A DNA stretch of 64,000 nt from Bradyrhizobium sp. Tv2a-2 (lineage in GTDB: Bacteria > Pseudomonadota > Alphaproteobacteria > Rhizobiales > Xanthobacteraceae), in NCBI RefSeq assembly GCF_000472425.1, contig NZ_AXAI01000009.1, positions 182 through 64,181 on the forward strand. The letters are read 5' to 3'. Under the pieces are notes generated by a model. It did not search any database. It was not told the origin of the DNA and saw nothing but the letters and a program-made list of their open reading frames with translations. The translations under genes and the position numbers were made by a program. Below, piece after piece: positions 44,534-52,645 of the stretch (within the stretch, counting starts at the first letter, position 1; the number at the start of each line of letters is the position of its first letter).

Positions 44534-45955
44534 TTACTTTGCCGCCTTTGGATCGATCGGGGTCGTGCCGCGCAGCCCCAAAATGTCCTCCAGCACCTTG
44601 GCGCCGGCGAGCAGCCTGGCCTCGCCGCGCGCCCGTCCCACCATCTGCAGGCCGACTGGCAGGCCTGAGGCCGTGAAGCCGCAGGGCAGCGACAGCGCGG
44701 GGCAGCAGGCCAGCGTGATCGCATAGACAATACCGAGCCATTGGACGTAATTGTCGAACTTTTTGCCGGCACACTCGGCGACATAGCGGTTCTCGACCGG
44801 GAAGGGCGGGACAATGGTCGCAGGTGCGAGCAGGAGGTCGTAGGTCTTGAAAAATTCATCCGCGCGAGCGGCCATGGCGACACGCTGCGCTTGGGCGCGC
44901 GCAATCTGCTCGACGGTGAGCTTCAGGCCTTCTTCGATATTCCAGATCACCTCGGGCTTGAGCTGGTCGCGCCTGGTGCGCAGCAGCTCTTCCTTGGTGA
45001 CGGCAAAGAAAAAGGCGCGTAGCACGTGGAAGCATTCATGGGCCTCGCTGAGATCGGGATGTGCTTCCTCGACAATGGCGCCGGCTTCGGCAAAACGTGC
45101 CGCGGCCTTGCGGGTGATGGCGGCGACCTCGGGATCGACCGGCGTGATGCCGAGATCCGGTGAATAGGCGATGCGCTTCGGCTTGCCGCCAGACCGCGCG
45201 GCCGACAGGAAGCTTGTCGGAAGGGCGGGCAGCGAGAGCGGATCGGCGGGATGCTCGCCACTCATGGCATCGAGCAGCAGTGCCAGGTCCTCCACATTGC
45301 GGGCCATCGGGCCCTGCACGCCGATGGTGTTGTCCATCACGAATTTCGCGGTATGCGCAACGCGGCCGATGCTTGGACGCAAGCCAACCACGCCGCAAAA
45401 GCTTGCGGGGTTGCGCAAGGAGCCGCCCATGTCGGAGCCGTGCGCGAGCCAGGCCGTGCCGGTGGCAAGTGCGGCTGCCGCGCCGCCGGACGAGCCGGCC
45501 GCCGAGCGCGACGTGTCCCAGGGATTGCGCGTGGCGCCGAACACTTCGTTGAAGGTGTTGGCACCGGCGCCGAACTCCGGCGTGTTCGACCGGGCGTAGA
45601 CCACCGCGCCATTCTCCTCGAGGCGCTCGACCATGATGTCCGAGCGCGCCGGGATGTTGTCCTTGAAGATCGGCGAGCCCTGGGTGTTGCGCACACCCGA
45701 CACATCGATGAGATCCTTGATCGGCACCGGAAGGCCGGCGAGCAGGCCGCGCTCGGACGCCGGCTTCTTCATGAGCGCCTTGGCGCGGTCGCGGGCGCGG
45801 TCAAAGCAGAGGATCGGCAGCGCATTGACCTTGCTGTCGACCTCGGCGATCCGCTTCTCCAGCACATCAAGCAGGTCGAGCGGCGTGACCTCGCCGTCTC
45901 TCAGCTTGCCGACGACATCACATGCGGGGTCCCGGATCAGGTCCTGATGGCTCAC
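44534..45955 (-). CDS. Amidase (amidase-signature family)
   Basis: A 473-residue Ser-cisSer-Lys hydrolase. The triad is readable: Lys80 in LPVPIKDLIDV, cis-Ser155 in SAAGSSGGAAAAL and nucleophile Ser179 in SDMGGSLRNPA. Full-length for the family, with no signal peptide. It hydrolyses a carboxamide; the substrate is not readable. GTG start with GGGAG upstream (AGAGGGAGAGTTCAA). Divergent from an arylformamidase-like gene across 99 bases, and both could serve amide nitrogen release. Confidence 0.92.
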   Translation of the reverse strand: MSHQDLIRDPACDVVGKLRDGEVTPLDLLDVLEKRIAEVDSKVNALPILCFDRARDRAKALMKKPASERGLLAGLPVPIKDLIDVSGVRNTQGSPIFKDNIPARSDIMVERLEENGAVVYARSNTPEFGAGANTFNEVFGATRNPWDTSRSAAGSSGGAAAALATGTAWLAHGSDMGGSLRNPASFCGVVGLRPSIGRVAHTAKFVMDNTIGVQGPMARNVEDLALLLDAMSGEHPADPLSLPALPTSFLSAARSGGKPKRIAYSPDLGITPVDPEVAAITRKAAARFAEAGAIVEEAHPDLSEAHECFHVLRAFFFAVTKEELLRTRRDQLKPEVIWNIEEGLKLTVEQIARAQAQRVAMAARADEFFKTYDLLLAPATIVPPFPVENRYVAECAGKKFDNYVQWLGIVYAITLACCPALSLPCGFTASGLPVGLQMVGRARGEARLLAGAKVLEDILGLRGTTPIDPKAAK

Positions 45956-46054
45956 TTGAACTCTCCCTCTTCTTAGAGCTGGGCTCGCACTCTAGCCCTG
46001 TAGACCATTTTCCGGCACAGTGGCAGCGCACGAAAGAAAAGGAGACTTGCGGAA

Positions 46055-46903
46055 ATGGCGATGCCACCGGATGCGCCGGATTGGCGCGAGATGAGCCGCG
46101 AGGAGCTCGACCGCGGGCTGAACAACAGCCTTGCGGTCGCCAACAGCGGCGACATCGTCGCGGGCTGGGAGCAGCGATCTCTGGGCTTGCGTAAGCGGTA
46201 TCCGGCGCATCTCGACCTGCGCTATGGCCCGCGCGAGCGCAACCGGATCGATTTCCTCAAGATCGCAGACCGCGCGCCGACGCTGCTGTTCATCCATGGC
46301 GGGTACTGGCAGACGCGGGCGAAAGAGTTCTTCACCTTGGTGGCCGAAGGGCCGATGGCGCATGGCATCAATGTCGCGCTCACCGGCTATACGCTCGCCC
46401 CTGACGCGACGCTGGATGAAATCGTCGCCGAAGTACATGCCGCAATCGATTATCTCACCCGCGAGCTGCCGGCGCTCGGCGGCGACGGCAAGGGCATTGT
46501 CGTCACGGGCTGGTCGGCCGGCGGCCATCTCACGGCGGTCGCGCTGTCGCATCCCTCTGTCAGGGCGGGGCTCGGTATCAGCGGCATCTACGAGCTTGAG
46601 CCGATCCGCCACTCCTATCTCAACGAAAAGCTCGGACTCGATGAGGCCGCCTCGCGCCGTAATTCGCCGGTCCGGCAGCCGACCGGGCCGCTGAAGCCGC
46701 TGTCGCTCGTGGTCGGATCAGCCGAGCTGCCGCTGTTGCGTGCGCAGACCGCGGACTTTGCCTGCTATCGCGCGAGCCACGGCCTGCCCGTGACCTATGA
46801 GGAAATCCCCGGCGCCGATCACTTCACGGTCGTGGACGAGATGATCGCGCCGCAGGGGCGGGTCACGGCGATCATTCGGGAGTTGTTTGCGCGGACCAAA
46901 TAG
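46055..46903 (+). CDS. Alpha/beta hydrolase, arylformamidase (KynB-like)/esterase
   Basis: A 282-residue hydrolase of the hormone-sensitive-lipase/arylformamidase group. LLFIHGGYWQTRAKE is the oxyanion motif (HGGYW is characteristic of kynurenine formamidase-like proteins), GWSAGGHLTAVAL has the nucleophilic Ser, and GADHFTVVDE the His. It may cleave N-formylkynurenine or a related formamide. No kynureninase or tryptophan dioxygenase gene is nearby, so a general esterase remains possible. AAAGGAGA precedes the ATG. Confidence 0.82.
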   Translation: MAMPPDAPDWREMSREELDRGLNNSLAVANSGDIVAGWEQRSLGLRKRYPAHLDLRYGPRERNRIDFLKIADRAPTLLFIHGGYWQTRAKEFFTLVAEGPMAHGINVALTGYTLAPDATLDEIVAEVHAAIDYLTRELPALGGDGKGIVVTGWSAGGHLTAVALSHPSVRAGLGISGIYELEPIRHSYLNEKLGLDEAASRRNSPVRQPTGPLKPLSLVVGSAELPLLRAQTADFACYRASHGLPVTYEEIPGADHFTVVDEMIAPQGRVTAIIRELFARTK

Positions 46904-46908
46904 TCTCT

Positions 46909-47009
46909 GTCATTCCGGGGCGATGCGAAGCATCGAACTTTGATGTGCTGTTGCACACCTGAGAATCTCGAGGTTCCGGGTTCGCCTCGTCGAGGCGCCC
47001 CGGAACGAC
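46909..47009. repeat. Dispersed intergenic repeat, family A copy 2
   Basis: Inverted ends GTCATTCCGGGGCG (46909-46922) and CGCCCCGGAACGAC (46996-47009). The interior 46941-46973 contains GAGAATCTCGAGG, the reverse complement of the core of the copy at 26004-26085. Lies between convergent genes, where its stem could end transcription. Confidence 0.7.
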
Positions 47010-47021
47010 GGAGCAAATCAA

Positions 47022-47795
47022 CTACCAACCCGCGCTGATCCCGCCGTCCACCGTGAAAATCACCCCCGACGTATACCCCGAACGATCCGAGGCGAGGTAG
47101 GCCATGAGGTCGCCGATTTCGCGCGCATGCGCGGGGCGGCCGAGCGGCAGGCCCTTCTGGAATTCCTTGTAGCGGCTCTCGTCACCGAACTGGTGCTTGG
47201 CGCGGGTCTTCAGCAGCGTGACGTGGCGGTCGGTGCCGACAGGGCCCGGATTGATGCCGACCACGCGGATGTTGTCGGCGAGGCTCTTGCCGCCCAGCGC
47301 CCGGGTGAAGGCCATCAGCGCGGCATTGCCGGCGCTGCCGCAGATATAATTGGCGTCGAATTTTTCTCCAGCCGCGCCAATGTCGTTGACGATGACGCCG
47401 CCGCCGCGCGTCTTCATCTGCGCATAGATCTGGCGGGTGAGGTTGATATAGCCGAACACCTTCAATTCCCAGGCGTGACGCCAGGTCGCTTCGTCGATCT
47501 TGTCGATCGAGCCACCGGGAATGTCGCCGGCATTGTTGACGAGGATGTCGATGTCGGCGGCCTCTTTCGCAAGCCGCGCCACGTCCTCGCTCTTGCGCAG
47601 ATCGACGACATGGACGCTCGCATCGATCTGGTGCGCGGAGCGCAGCCGCTCGGCCAGTGCCTTGAGCTGGTCGCCGCTGCGCGCGGCGAGCCGCAAATGA
47701 CAGCCTTCCTCGGCAAAGGCTTCGGCGGCGGCCGCGCCAATGCCCTTCGAGGCACCGGTGATCAGGACGCGTTTGCCGGACAGATGCAGGTCCAT
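47022..47795 (-). CDS. Short-chain dehydrogenase/reductase family protein with altered active site
   Basis: A 257-residue Rossmann protein. Cofactor loop VLITGASKGIGAAAAEAFAE and the NNAG motif (residues 87-90) are intact. The Ser-Tyr-Lys triad is not: Tyr150 is in DANYICGSAGN, but the residue four later, normally Lys, is Ser154, and the usual serine region reads VNDIGAAGE with Gly in its place. The protein may bind NAD(P) without classic SDR chemistry, or may use a different proton relay. C-terminus SGYTSGVIFTVDGG is normal. Divergent from the tartrate dehydrogenase-type gene. Confidence 0.88.
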   Translation of the reverse strand: MDLHLSGKRVLITGASKGIGAAAAEAFAEEGCHLRLAARSGDQLKALAERLRSAHQIDASVHVVDLRKSEDVARLAKEAADIDILVNNAGDIPGGSIDKIDEATWRHAWELKVFGYINLTRQIYAQMKTRGGGVIVNDIGAAGEKFDANYICGSAGNAALMAFTRALGGKSLADNIRVVGINPGPVGTDRHVTLLKTRAKHQFGDESRYKEFQKGLPLGRPAHAREIGDLMAYLASDRSGYTSGVIFTVDGGISAGW

Positions 47796-47865
47796 GGGAA
47801 TTGCTCGCTGGGTAAGAGGGGATGACCGGTAAAACTGTTAGGCGAGGGGACCGAAAGCGGTCAAC

Positions 47866-47913
47866 ATTGCACTGCAGCGTTGCATGCGAAGCGAGTTTGG
47901 TCCATTGCAATGC
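47866..47913. promoter_or_regulatory. Repeated ATTGCA-TGC motifs in divergent promoter region
   Basis: Three related words lie between the SDR and tartrate dehydrogenase genes: ATTGCACTGC at 47866-47875, GTTGCATGCG at 47879-47888, and ATTGCAATGC at 47904-47913. TTGCA-N-TGCA half-dyads are common operator elements. The regulator is unknown. Confidence 0.3.
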
Positions 47914-47964
47914 CGGTCAAAGGGACGGCATCCCCGGCCAGCTTCACGCCTAAGGATTTTCTTG

Positions 47965-49044
47965 ATGAGCAACGGAAAAAAACAATACCGGATCGCGGTC
48001 ATCCCCGGTGACGGCATCGGCAAGGAGGTGATGCCGGAGGGTCTGCGCGTGCTGGAGGCGGCGGCGAAGAAGCATGGCGTTGCCGTGCAGTTCGATCATT
48101 TTGATTTCGCCTCCTACGACTATTACGAAAAGCACGGCCAGATGATGCCGGACGACTGGAAGGACAAGATCGGCAAGCACGACGCGATCTATTTCGGCGC
48201 GGTGGGCTGGCCTGCAAAAATTCCCGATCACGTTTCCTTGTGGGGCTCGCTGATCAAGTTCCGGCGCGAGTTTGACCAGTATGTCAATCTACGCCCGGTG
48301 CGGCTGATGCCCGGCGTGCCGTCGCCGCTGGCGAACCGCAAGCCCGGCGATATCGATTTCTGGGTGGTCCGCGAGAACACCGAGGGCGAATATTCGTCTG
48401 TCGGCGGCCGCATGTTCCCGGACACCGCGCGCGAGTTCGTGACCCAGCAGACCGTCATGACGCGGGTCGGTGTCGATCGCATCCTGAAATTCGCCTTCGA
48501 TCTCGCGCAGTCGCGGCCGAAGAAGCACCTGACCTCGGCGACCAAGTCCAACGGCATCTCCATCACCATGCCCTATTGGGACGAGCGGGTGGAGGCGATG
48601 GCGAAGAAGTACCCTGGCGTGAAGTGGGACAAGTACCACATCGACATTCTCACAGCGAATTTCGTCCTGCATCCGGACTGGTTCGACGTCGTGGTCGGCT
48701 CCAACCTGTTCGGGGATATTCTCTCCGACCTGGGCCCGGCCTGCACCGGCACTATCGGCATTGCGCCCTCGGGCAACATCAATCCGGAAGGCGACTTCCC
48801 GTCGGTGTTCGAGCCGGTGCACGGCTCGGCGCCCGACATTGCGGGGCAGGGCATTGCGAACCCGATCGGCATGATCTGGTCGGGCGCGATGATGCTCGAG
48901 CATCTCGGCGAGAAGCAGGCCGGCGAGGCCATCGTCACCGCCATCGAGCGGACGCTGGGCGAACGCACGCTCCGTACCCGCGACCTCGGCGGCAACGCGG
49001 ACACGACGGCTTGCGGCAAGGCGGTCGCGGAAATGGTGGAGTAG
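47965..49044 (+). CDS. Tartrate dehydrogenase-type beta-decarboxylating dehydrogenase
   Basis: A 359-residue protein of the isocitrate/isopropylmalate dehydrogenase family. IAVIPGDGIGKEVMPEGLRV, the substrate loop NLRPVRLMPG, WVVRENTEGEYSSVGG, and the metal/NAD region SNLFGDILSDLGP with EPVHGSAPDIAGQGIANP are all present. The pattern DHVSLWGSLIKFRREFDQY is that of tartrate dehydrogenase/D-malate decarboxylase (TtuC) rather than LeuB. It oxidises tartrate or D-malate with NAD+ and Mn2+. Start at 47965 with TAAGGA upstream; the longer frame adds no homology. Confidence 0.87.
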   Translation: MSNGKKQYRIAVIPGDGIGKEVMPEGLRVLEAAAKKHGVAVQFDHFDFASYDYYEKHGQMMPDDWKDKIGKHDAIYFGAVGWPAKIPDHVSLWGSLIKFRREFDQYVNLRPVRLMPGVPSPLANRKPGDIDFWVVRENTEGEYSSVGGRMFPDTAREFVTQQTVMTRVGVDRILKFAFDLAQSRPKKHLTSATKSNGISITMPYWDERVEAMAKKYPGVKWDKYHIDILTANFVLHPDWFDVVVGSNLFGDILSDLGPACTGTIGIAPSGNINPEGDFPSVFEPVHGSAPDIAGQGIANPIGMIWSGAMMLEHLGEKQAGEAIVTAIERTLGERTLRTRDLGGNADTTACGKAVAEMVE

Positions 49045-49055
49045 GGCTACGCCCT

Positions 49056-49099
49056 CTCCACTGCCGGGACTCACACCCTCCACTGCCGGGACTCACACC
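49056..49099. repeat. Perfect 22-bp tandem duplication
   Basis: The unit CTCCACTGCCGGGACTCACA plus CC occurs at 49056-49077 and again at 49078-49099. It lies just after the tartrate dehydrogenase stop; probably replication slippage in non-coding DNA. Confidence 0.85.
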
Positions 49100-49163
49100 G
49101 CGGAATCTATCCGCGGAGTTAGGTGGCAGTCGACCTTCACAACAACGAAGGCCTGTGGTTATC

Positions 49164-49185
49164 GCCCCCGGCCTTCGCCGGGGCG
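49164..49185 (+). terminator. GC-rich hairpin downstream of the tartrate dehydrogenase gene
   Basis: CCCCGGC/GCCGGGG arms (49166-49172 and 49177-49183) with loop CTTC. No T-run follows; likely stops or stabilises the transcript ahead of the convergent 2-hydroxyacid dehydrogenase gene. Confidence 0.45.
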
Positions 49186-49195
49186 ACGGCCACAC

Positions 49196-49300
49196 CTAAA
49201 GCGCGATGAGATTTGGTTGAATCGTCATCGCGCTTTAGGTCCTTGATTGAGCATGATCTTTTCGCAAAACCGCTACGCACTTTTCCGGATCATGCTTTAG
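49196..49300. repeat. 105-bp MITE-like repeat, copy 1
   Basis: Starts CTAAAGCGCGATGAG and ends GATCATGCTTTAG, giving 7-bp terminal inverted repeats CTAAAGC/GCTTTAG. Base-by-base comparison with the reverse complement of 58144-58248 shows 4 differences in 105. Each end contains TA just inside its outermost base, as would fit insertion at a TA target. The TAA stop of the 2-hydroxyacid dehydrogenase (49297-49299, minus) lies within its right end. Confidence 0.85.
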
Positions 49301-50208
49301 CTTTTCGCGACCCTGCGGCAATGCTCCCACGCAGCCGCAAGCAAATTCTCGCTCGCTTCGGGTGTACGGAAGGCGGAATGCGCCGACAGCGTGACGTTCG
49401 GCAATTTTGTCAGCGGATGATCCTTCGGCAGCGGCTCGATGTCGAAGACATCGAGCCCGGCATGGCGGATGTGGCCTGACTTCAAGGCATCGATCATCGC
49501 GGCCTCCTCGACCAGCGCGCCGCGCGCTGTGTTGACGAGGATCACGCCCGGCCGCATCGCGGCGATCCGCTCGCGCGACAGGAAACCGCGGGTGTCATCG
49601 TTGAGCAAGAGGTGCAGCGAGACCACGTGGCTCTCGGCGAGCAGTTTTTCCAGCGGCACGAACGTGACACCGGGCGCACTCTTCGGCGTGCGATTCCAGG
49701 CGATGACGCGCATGCCGGAGCCGGACGCGATCCGGGCGACCTCGGCGGCAATGCCGCCAAAGCCGATCAGGCCGAGCGTCTTGCCGGTGAGCTGCATGCC
49801 GTCCTCGCGCAGCCAGTTGCCGGCGCGCATCTCGCGGTCCATCAGTGGGATCACGCGCGCCGACGCCCACATCAGCGCGATGGCGCATTCGGCAACCGCG
49901 GTGTCGCCATAGCCCTTGATCAGATGGACGGTGATGCCGAGCTCGGCGAGTTCCTCCGGGTTCATGTAGCTGCGTGCGCCGGTCCCCAAGAACACGACAT
50001 GCTTCAGCCCGGCGCATTGCTTCGCGACCTCGGTCGGCAGCGCCGTGTGATCGACAATGCCGATTTCGGCGCCGCCGAGCACGGCCGGCCATTCCTCCGG
50101 CTTCAAATCCGGATTGACGTTGATCCCGACCTCTGGATCGCCTGACTTGCCGAGCTGCTTGAACAGATCGGCCATCGATTCACTGGCGTCGACAAAAACT
50201 CCGCGCAC
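49297..50208 (-). CDS. D-isomer specific 2-hydroxyacid dehydrogenase
   Basis: A 303-residue NAD(P)-dependent dehydrogenase. NAD motif KTLGLIGFGGIAAEVARIA near residue 145, the Arg-containing NTARGALVEEAAM near 228, Glu in GLDVFDIEPLPKDHPL near 253, and the catalytic His in LSAHSAFRTPEA instead of the usual PHxGG context. GTG start with AGGGAG spaced 9 bases. It is the last gene of the LysR-M20 run (22-base gap) and may reduce a 2-oxoacid derived from the M20 product. Its stop codon is provided by the 105-bp repeat. Confidence 0.88.
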   Translation of the reverse strand: MRGVFVDASESMADLFKQLGKSGDPEVGINVNPDLKPEEWPAVLGGAEIGIVDHTALPTEVAKQCAGLKHVVFLGTGARSYMNPEELAELGITVHLIKGYGDTAVAECAIALMWASARVIPLMDREMRAGNWLREDGMQLTGKTLGLIGFGGIAAEVARIASGSGMRVIAWNRTPKSAPGVTFVPLEKLLAESHVVSLHLLLNDDTRGFLSRERIAAMRPGVILVNTARGALVEEAAMIDALKSGHIRHAGLDVFDIEPLPKDHPLTKLPNVTLSAHSAFRTPEASENLLAAAWEHCRRVAKS

Positions 50209-50230
50209 GGCATTGCTCCCTTGACTGCGA

Positions 50231-51481
50231 TCAGGACGCGACGCCGGTCAGCGCCAGCACGGTGTGCAATAGCACGTTGGCGCCGGCGGCGCAGTCAGAC
50301 TGTGTGGCGTCTTCCAGCTCGTTGTGGCTGACGCCGTCCTTGCAGGGCACGAACACCATAGCGGTCGGAATCCTGGTGTTGAGGTTGCAGGCGTCGTGGC
50401 CGGCGCCCGAGGTGATGCGACGATGCGAATAGCCGAGCATCTCTGCTGCGTTCTGCACGGCATCGACCAGCTTGGGATCGAAATGGGTCGGCGGCTTGCG
50501 CCAGATCAGCTCCAGCGTCACCTCGACCTTGCGCTTCCCAGCGATCTCCGCGACCGCTGCGCGAAGATCGCGGTCGAGCGCGTTCATGATCGCATCGTCT
50601 GCCGAGCGCAGATCGGCGGTGAACGCGATCTCGCCGGGAATGACGTTGCGCGAGGGGTTGGCGATCACGGCCTCACCCATGGTGCCGACCGCCTTGGGCC
50701 CGTGCTTTTTTGCGATTGTCTCTACGGCCAGCACGATCTCCGCCAGCGTCGCCAGCGCATCACGCCGCAGCGGCATCGGCGTCGAGCCGGCATGGCTCTC
50801 GAAGCCGGTGATCTTGCCGTCATACCAGAGCACGCCCTGGCCGGAATCGACCACGCCGATGGTCTTGTGTTCGGCTTCCAGGATCGGGCCCTGCTCGATA
50901 TGCAACTCCACGAACGAGCCGAGCTTTTGCGCGCCGACCGGTGTCGTGCCACGATAGCCGATGCCATCGAGCGCCTGGCCGACGGTGACGCCCTCGGCGT
51001 CCTTGCGCGACAGGATGTCGTCGGTCGTGAAGTCGCCGACGTAAGCCGCGGATGCCATCATTGCCGGCGCAAAGCGCGAGCCTTCCTCATTGGTCCAGTT
51101 GACGATGCAGAGCGGCGCCTCCGTCTCGATCCCGGCATCGTTGAGCGTGCGCACCACTTCGAGCGCGGCGAGGGTGCCGAGGATGCCGTCGTATTTGCCG
51201 CCGGTCGGCTGGGTGTCGAGATGCGAACCGAGCCCGACGGGTGGCTTGCTCATGTCACGGCCCTTGCGCAGCGCGAACATCGAGCCGAGCGCATCGACCT
51301 TCACCTCGAGGCCCGCGCCCTCGCAAGCCTTGCGGAACCAGTCGCGCACCTGCTTGTCCTCGGCCGACAGCGTCAGGCGCCGGACGCCGCCCTTCGGCGT
51401 GCGGCCGAACTTCGCGGTTTCATGGATCGTATCCCACAGACGGGCGGAATCGATTTGCAGGTTGCTCGCTGCTCGGCTCAT
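50231..51481 (-). CDS. M20 family Zn-dependent amidohydrolase (N-carbamoyl-L-amino acid hydrolase / allantoate amidohydrolase type)
   Basis: A 416-residue binuclear-metal hydrolase. Metal-ligand motifs: GLGSHLDTQPTGGKYDG (His, Asp), IVNWTNEEGSRFAP (Glu), VELHIEQGPILE (His) and a C-terminal His in DGVSHNELE. The dimer-domain motif GFESHAGSTPMPLRRDA is typical of carbamoylases and allantoate or ureidoglycolate hydrolases. It releases ammonia and CO2 from an N-carbamoyl compound. Between LysR (53 bases) and the 2-hydroxyacid dehydrogenase (22 bases) on one transcript. No hydantoinase gene is nearby. Confidence 0.9.
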   Translation of the reverse strand: MSRAASNLQIDSARLWDTIHETAKFGRTPKGGVRRLTLSAEDKQVRDWFRKACEGAGLEVKVDALGSMFALRKGRDMSKPPVGLGSHLDTQPTGGKYDGILGTLAALEVVRTLNDAGIETEAPLCIVNWTNEEGSRFAPAMMASAAYVGDFTTDDILSRKDAEGVTVGQALDGIGYRGTTPVGAQKLGSFVELHIEQGPILEAEHKTIGVVDSGQGVLWYDGKITGFESHAGSTPMPLRRDALATLAEIVLAVETIAKKHGPKAVGTMGEAVIANPSRNVIPGEIAFTADLRSADDAIMNALDRDLRAAVAEIAGKRKVEVTLELIWRKPPTHFDPKLVDAVQNAAEMLGYSHRRITSGAGHDACNLNTRIPTAMVFVPCKDGVSHNELEDATQSDCAAGANVLLHTVLALTGVAS

Positions 51482-51534
51482 GCTGCTCTTCCTCTGAACG
51501 CCATTGTTCTGGAGCAGGATCCGCGCATCGCGTC

Positions 51535-52476
51535 TCAGGCTCCCTGAAGCATGGCTGTTCCATGGCCCGCGCTGGCAACCCCGTCAACCGACATGCTCGT
51601 ATACGCGATCTGCCCGGCAAGATTGGCGACGCGCTCGACCGCGATCTCCTCCGGCGAGGTCAGCCAGGCCGCACAGAACGTCAGTGGCTGGATACTGAAG
51701 TCGGTCTTGAGCTCCTGTAGCCGGCCGTCGGCGAGTTCGTTCTCCACGATCGCAGCGGGAATGACGGCGATTCCCAAGCCTTCGATTGCCATATGGATGA
51801 CAGTCGCGAGCGAGGCGCTGGCATGCAGCCGGATCGGCGGCAGATCAGGCCGGTTGAATAGCGAGCGCACCGTCTCGTAGGGCTGAGTCTTGCGCGCAAA
51901 GGTGATGATCGGGAATTTCGCCAGCTCATGCAGCGAGAACGGGCCGTTGCCGAGCCCGAGCGAAGGGCTGGTCACGAAGCTTACGGGATAATCGCACAGC
52001 ACGCGGTTGCGCACGCTCGGGCCGGACAGCGGGCCGAGCACGAAGGCAAGCTCGATCTCCTGCGCGAGCAGGCGCGCGTTGAGATTCGGCGTGATGTCGA
52101 CCTCGATCTCCAGCGACAGGTTCGGATAGGTGCTGTTCACGCTCTTGATCAGGCGCGGCAGCCAGGTGTGCACGATCGTTTCGGCGACGCCTAACCGCAG
52201 CGCGCCGCGCATCGCGGTGCGCTCGCCGACCTGAGCCATCATTTCCGAGCGCAGGCCGATCAGCTTTTCGGCGTAGACCATCATCTGCCGGCCGCTGGGG
52301 GTCGGCGAGGCCATCCGGTGGTCCCGGTTCAGCAGCTTGACCCCCATCTCGCGCTCGAGTTGGGCGATGCGCTGGGAAATGGCCGGTTGGGTGGTGTTAA
52401 GCCGTCGAGCCGCCCCGCGAAAACTCCCAAGCTTCACCACCCAGAGAAACGTCTCGATCGACCTGAAATCCAGCAT
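51535..52476 (-). CDS. LysR family transcriptional regulator
   Basis: A 313-residue LTTR. N-terminal helix-turn-helix SFRGAARRLNTTQPAISQRI at residues 18-37, then LEREMGVKLLNRDHR, and an effector domain starting LRLGVAETIVHTWLPRL. It is divergent from the hydro-lyase/Liv-type importer genes and first in an operon with the M20 amidohydrolase, so it probably controls both directions in response to their substrate. Confidence 0.94.
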   Translation of the reverse strand: MLDFRSIETFLWVVKLGSFRGAARRLNTTQPAISQRIAQLEREMGVKLLNRDHRMASPTPSGRQMMVYAEKLIGLRSEMMAQVGERTAMRGALRLGVAETIVHTWLPRLIKSVNSTYPNLSLEIEVDITPNLNARLLAQEIELAFVLGPLSGPSVRNRVLCDYPVSFVTSPSLGLGNGPFSLHELAKFPIITFARKTQPYETVRSLFNRPDLPPIRLHASASLATVIHMAIEGLGIAVIPAAIVENELADGRLQELKTDFSIQPLTFCAAWLTSPEEIAVERVANLAGQIAYTSMSVDGVASAGHGTAMLQGA

Positions 52477-52510
52477 CGGGGCCCTGTCTGAAAAGCGCTT
52501 GTCATGACCG

Positions 52511-52561
52511 ATAAATCAGGGTTATCGATCTTGATCAAAAACAACGATTAGACTTTATAAC
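52511..52561 (+). promoter_or_regulatory. LysR-box and possible promoter in the divergent region
   Basis: ATAA-N7-TTAT at 52511-52525 is a symmetric T-N11-A LysR-type box. TTGATC (52531-52536) and TATAAC (52556-52561) follow at a 19-base spacing, which is long; weak promoters that need activation often look so. It drives toward the hydro-lyase gene. Confidence 0.45.
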
Positions 52562-52645
52562 ACGATTGGGTTTGAGTGTTCATGTCGAGATATTAGGCAG
52601 GTGACTCTCGTGACTGTTTTTGCAGCACAGCAAGGTGAGGAGAAT

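Noticed and set aside
49056..49099. CRISPR array
   Set aside because: Only two directly adjacent units with no spacer; no cas genes in the window.
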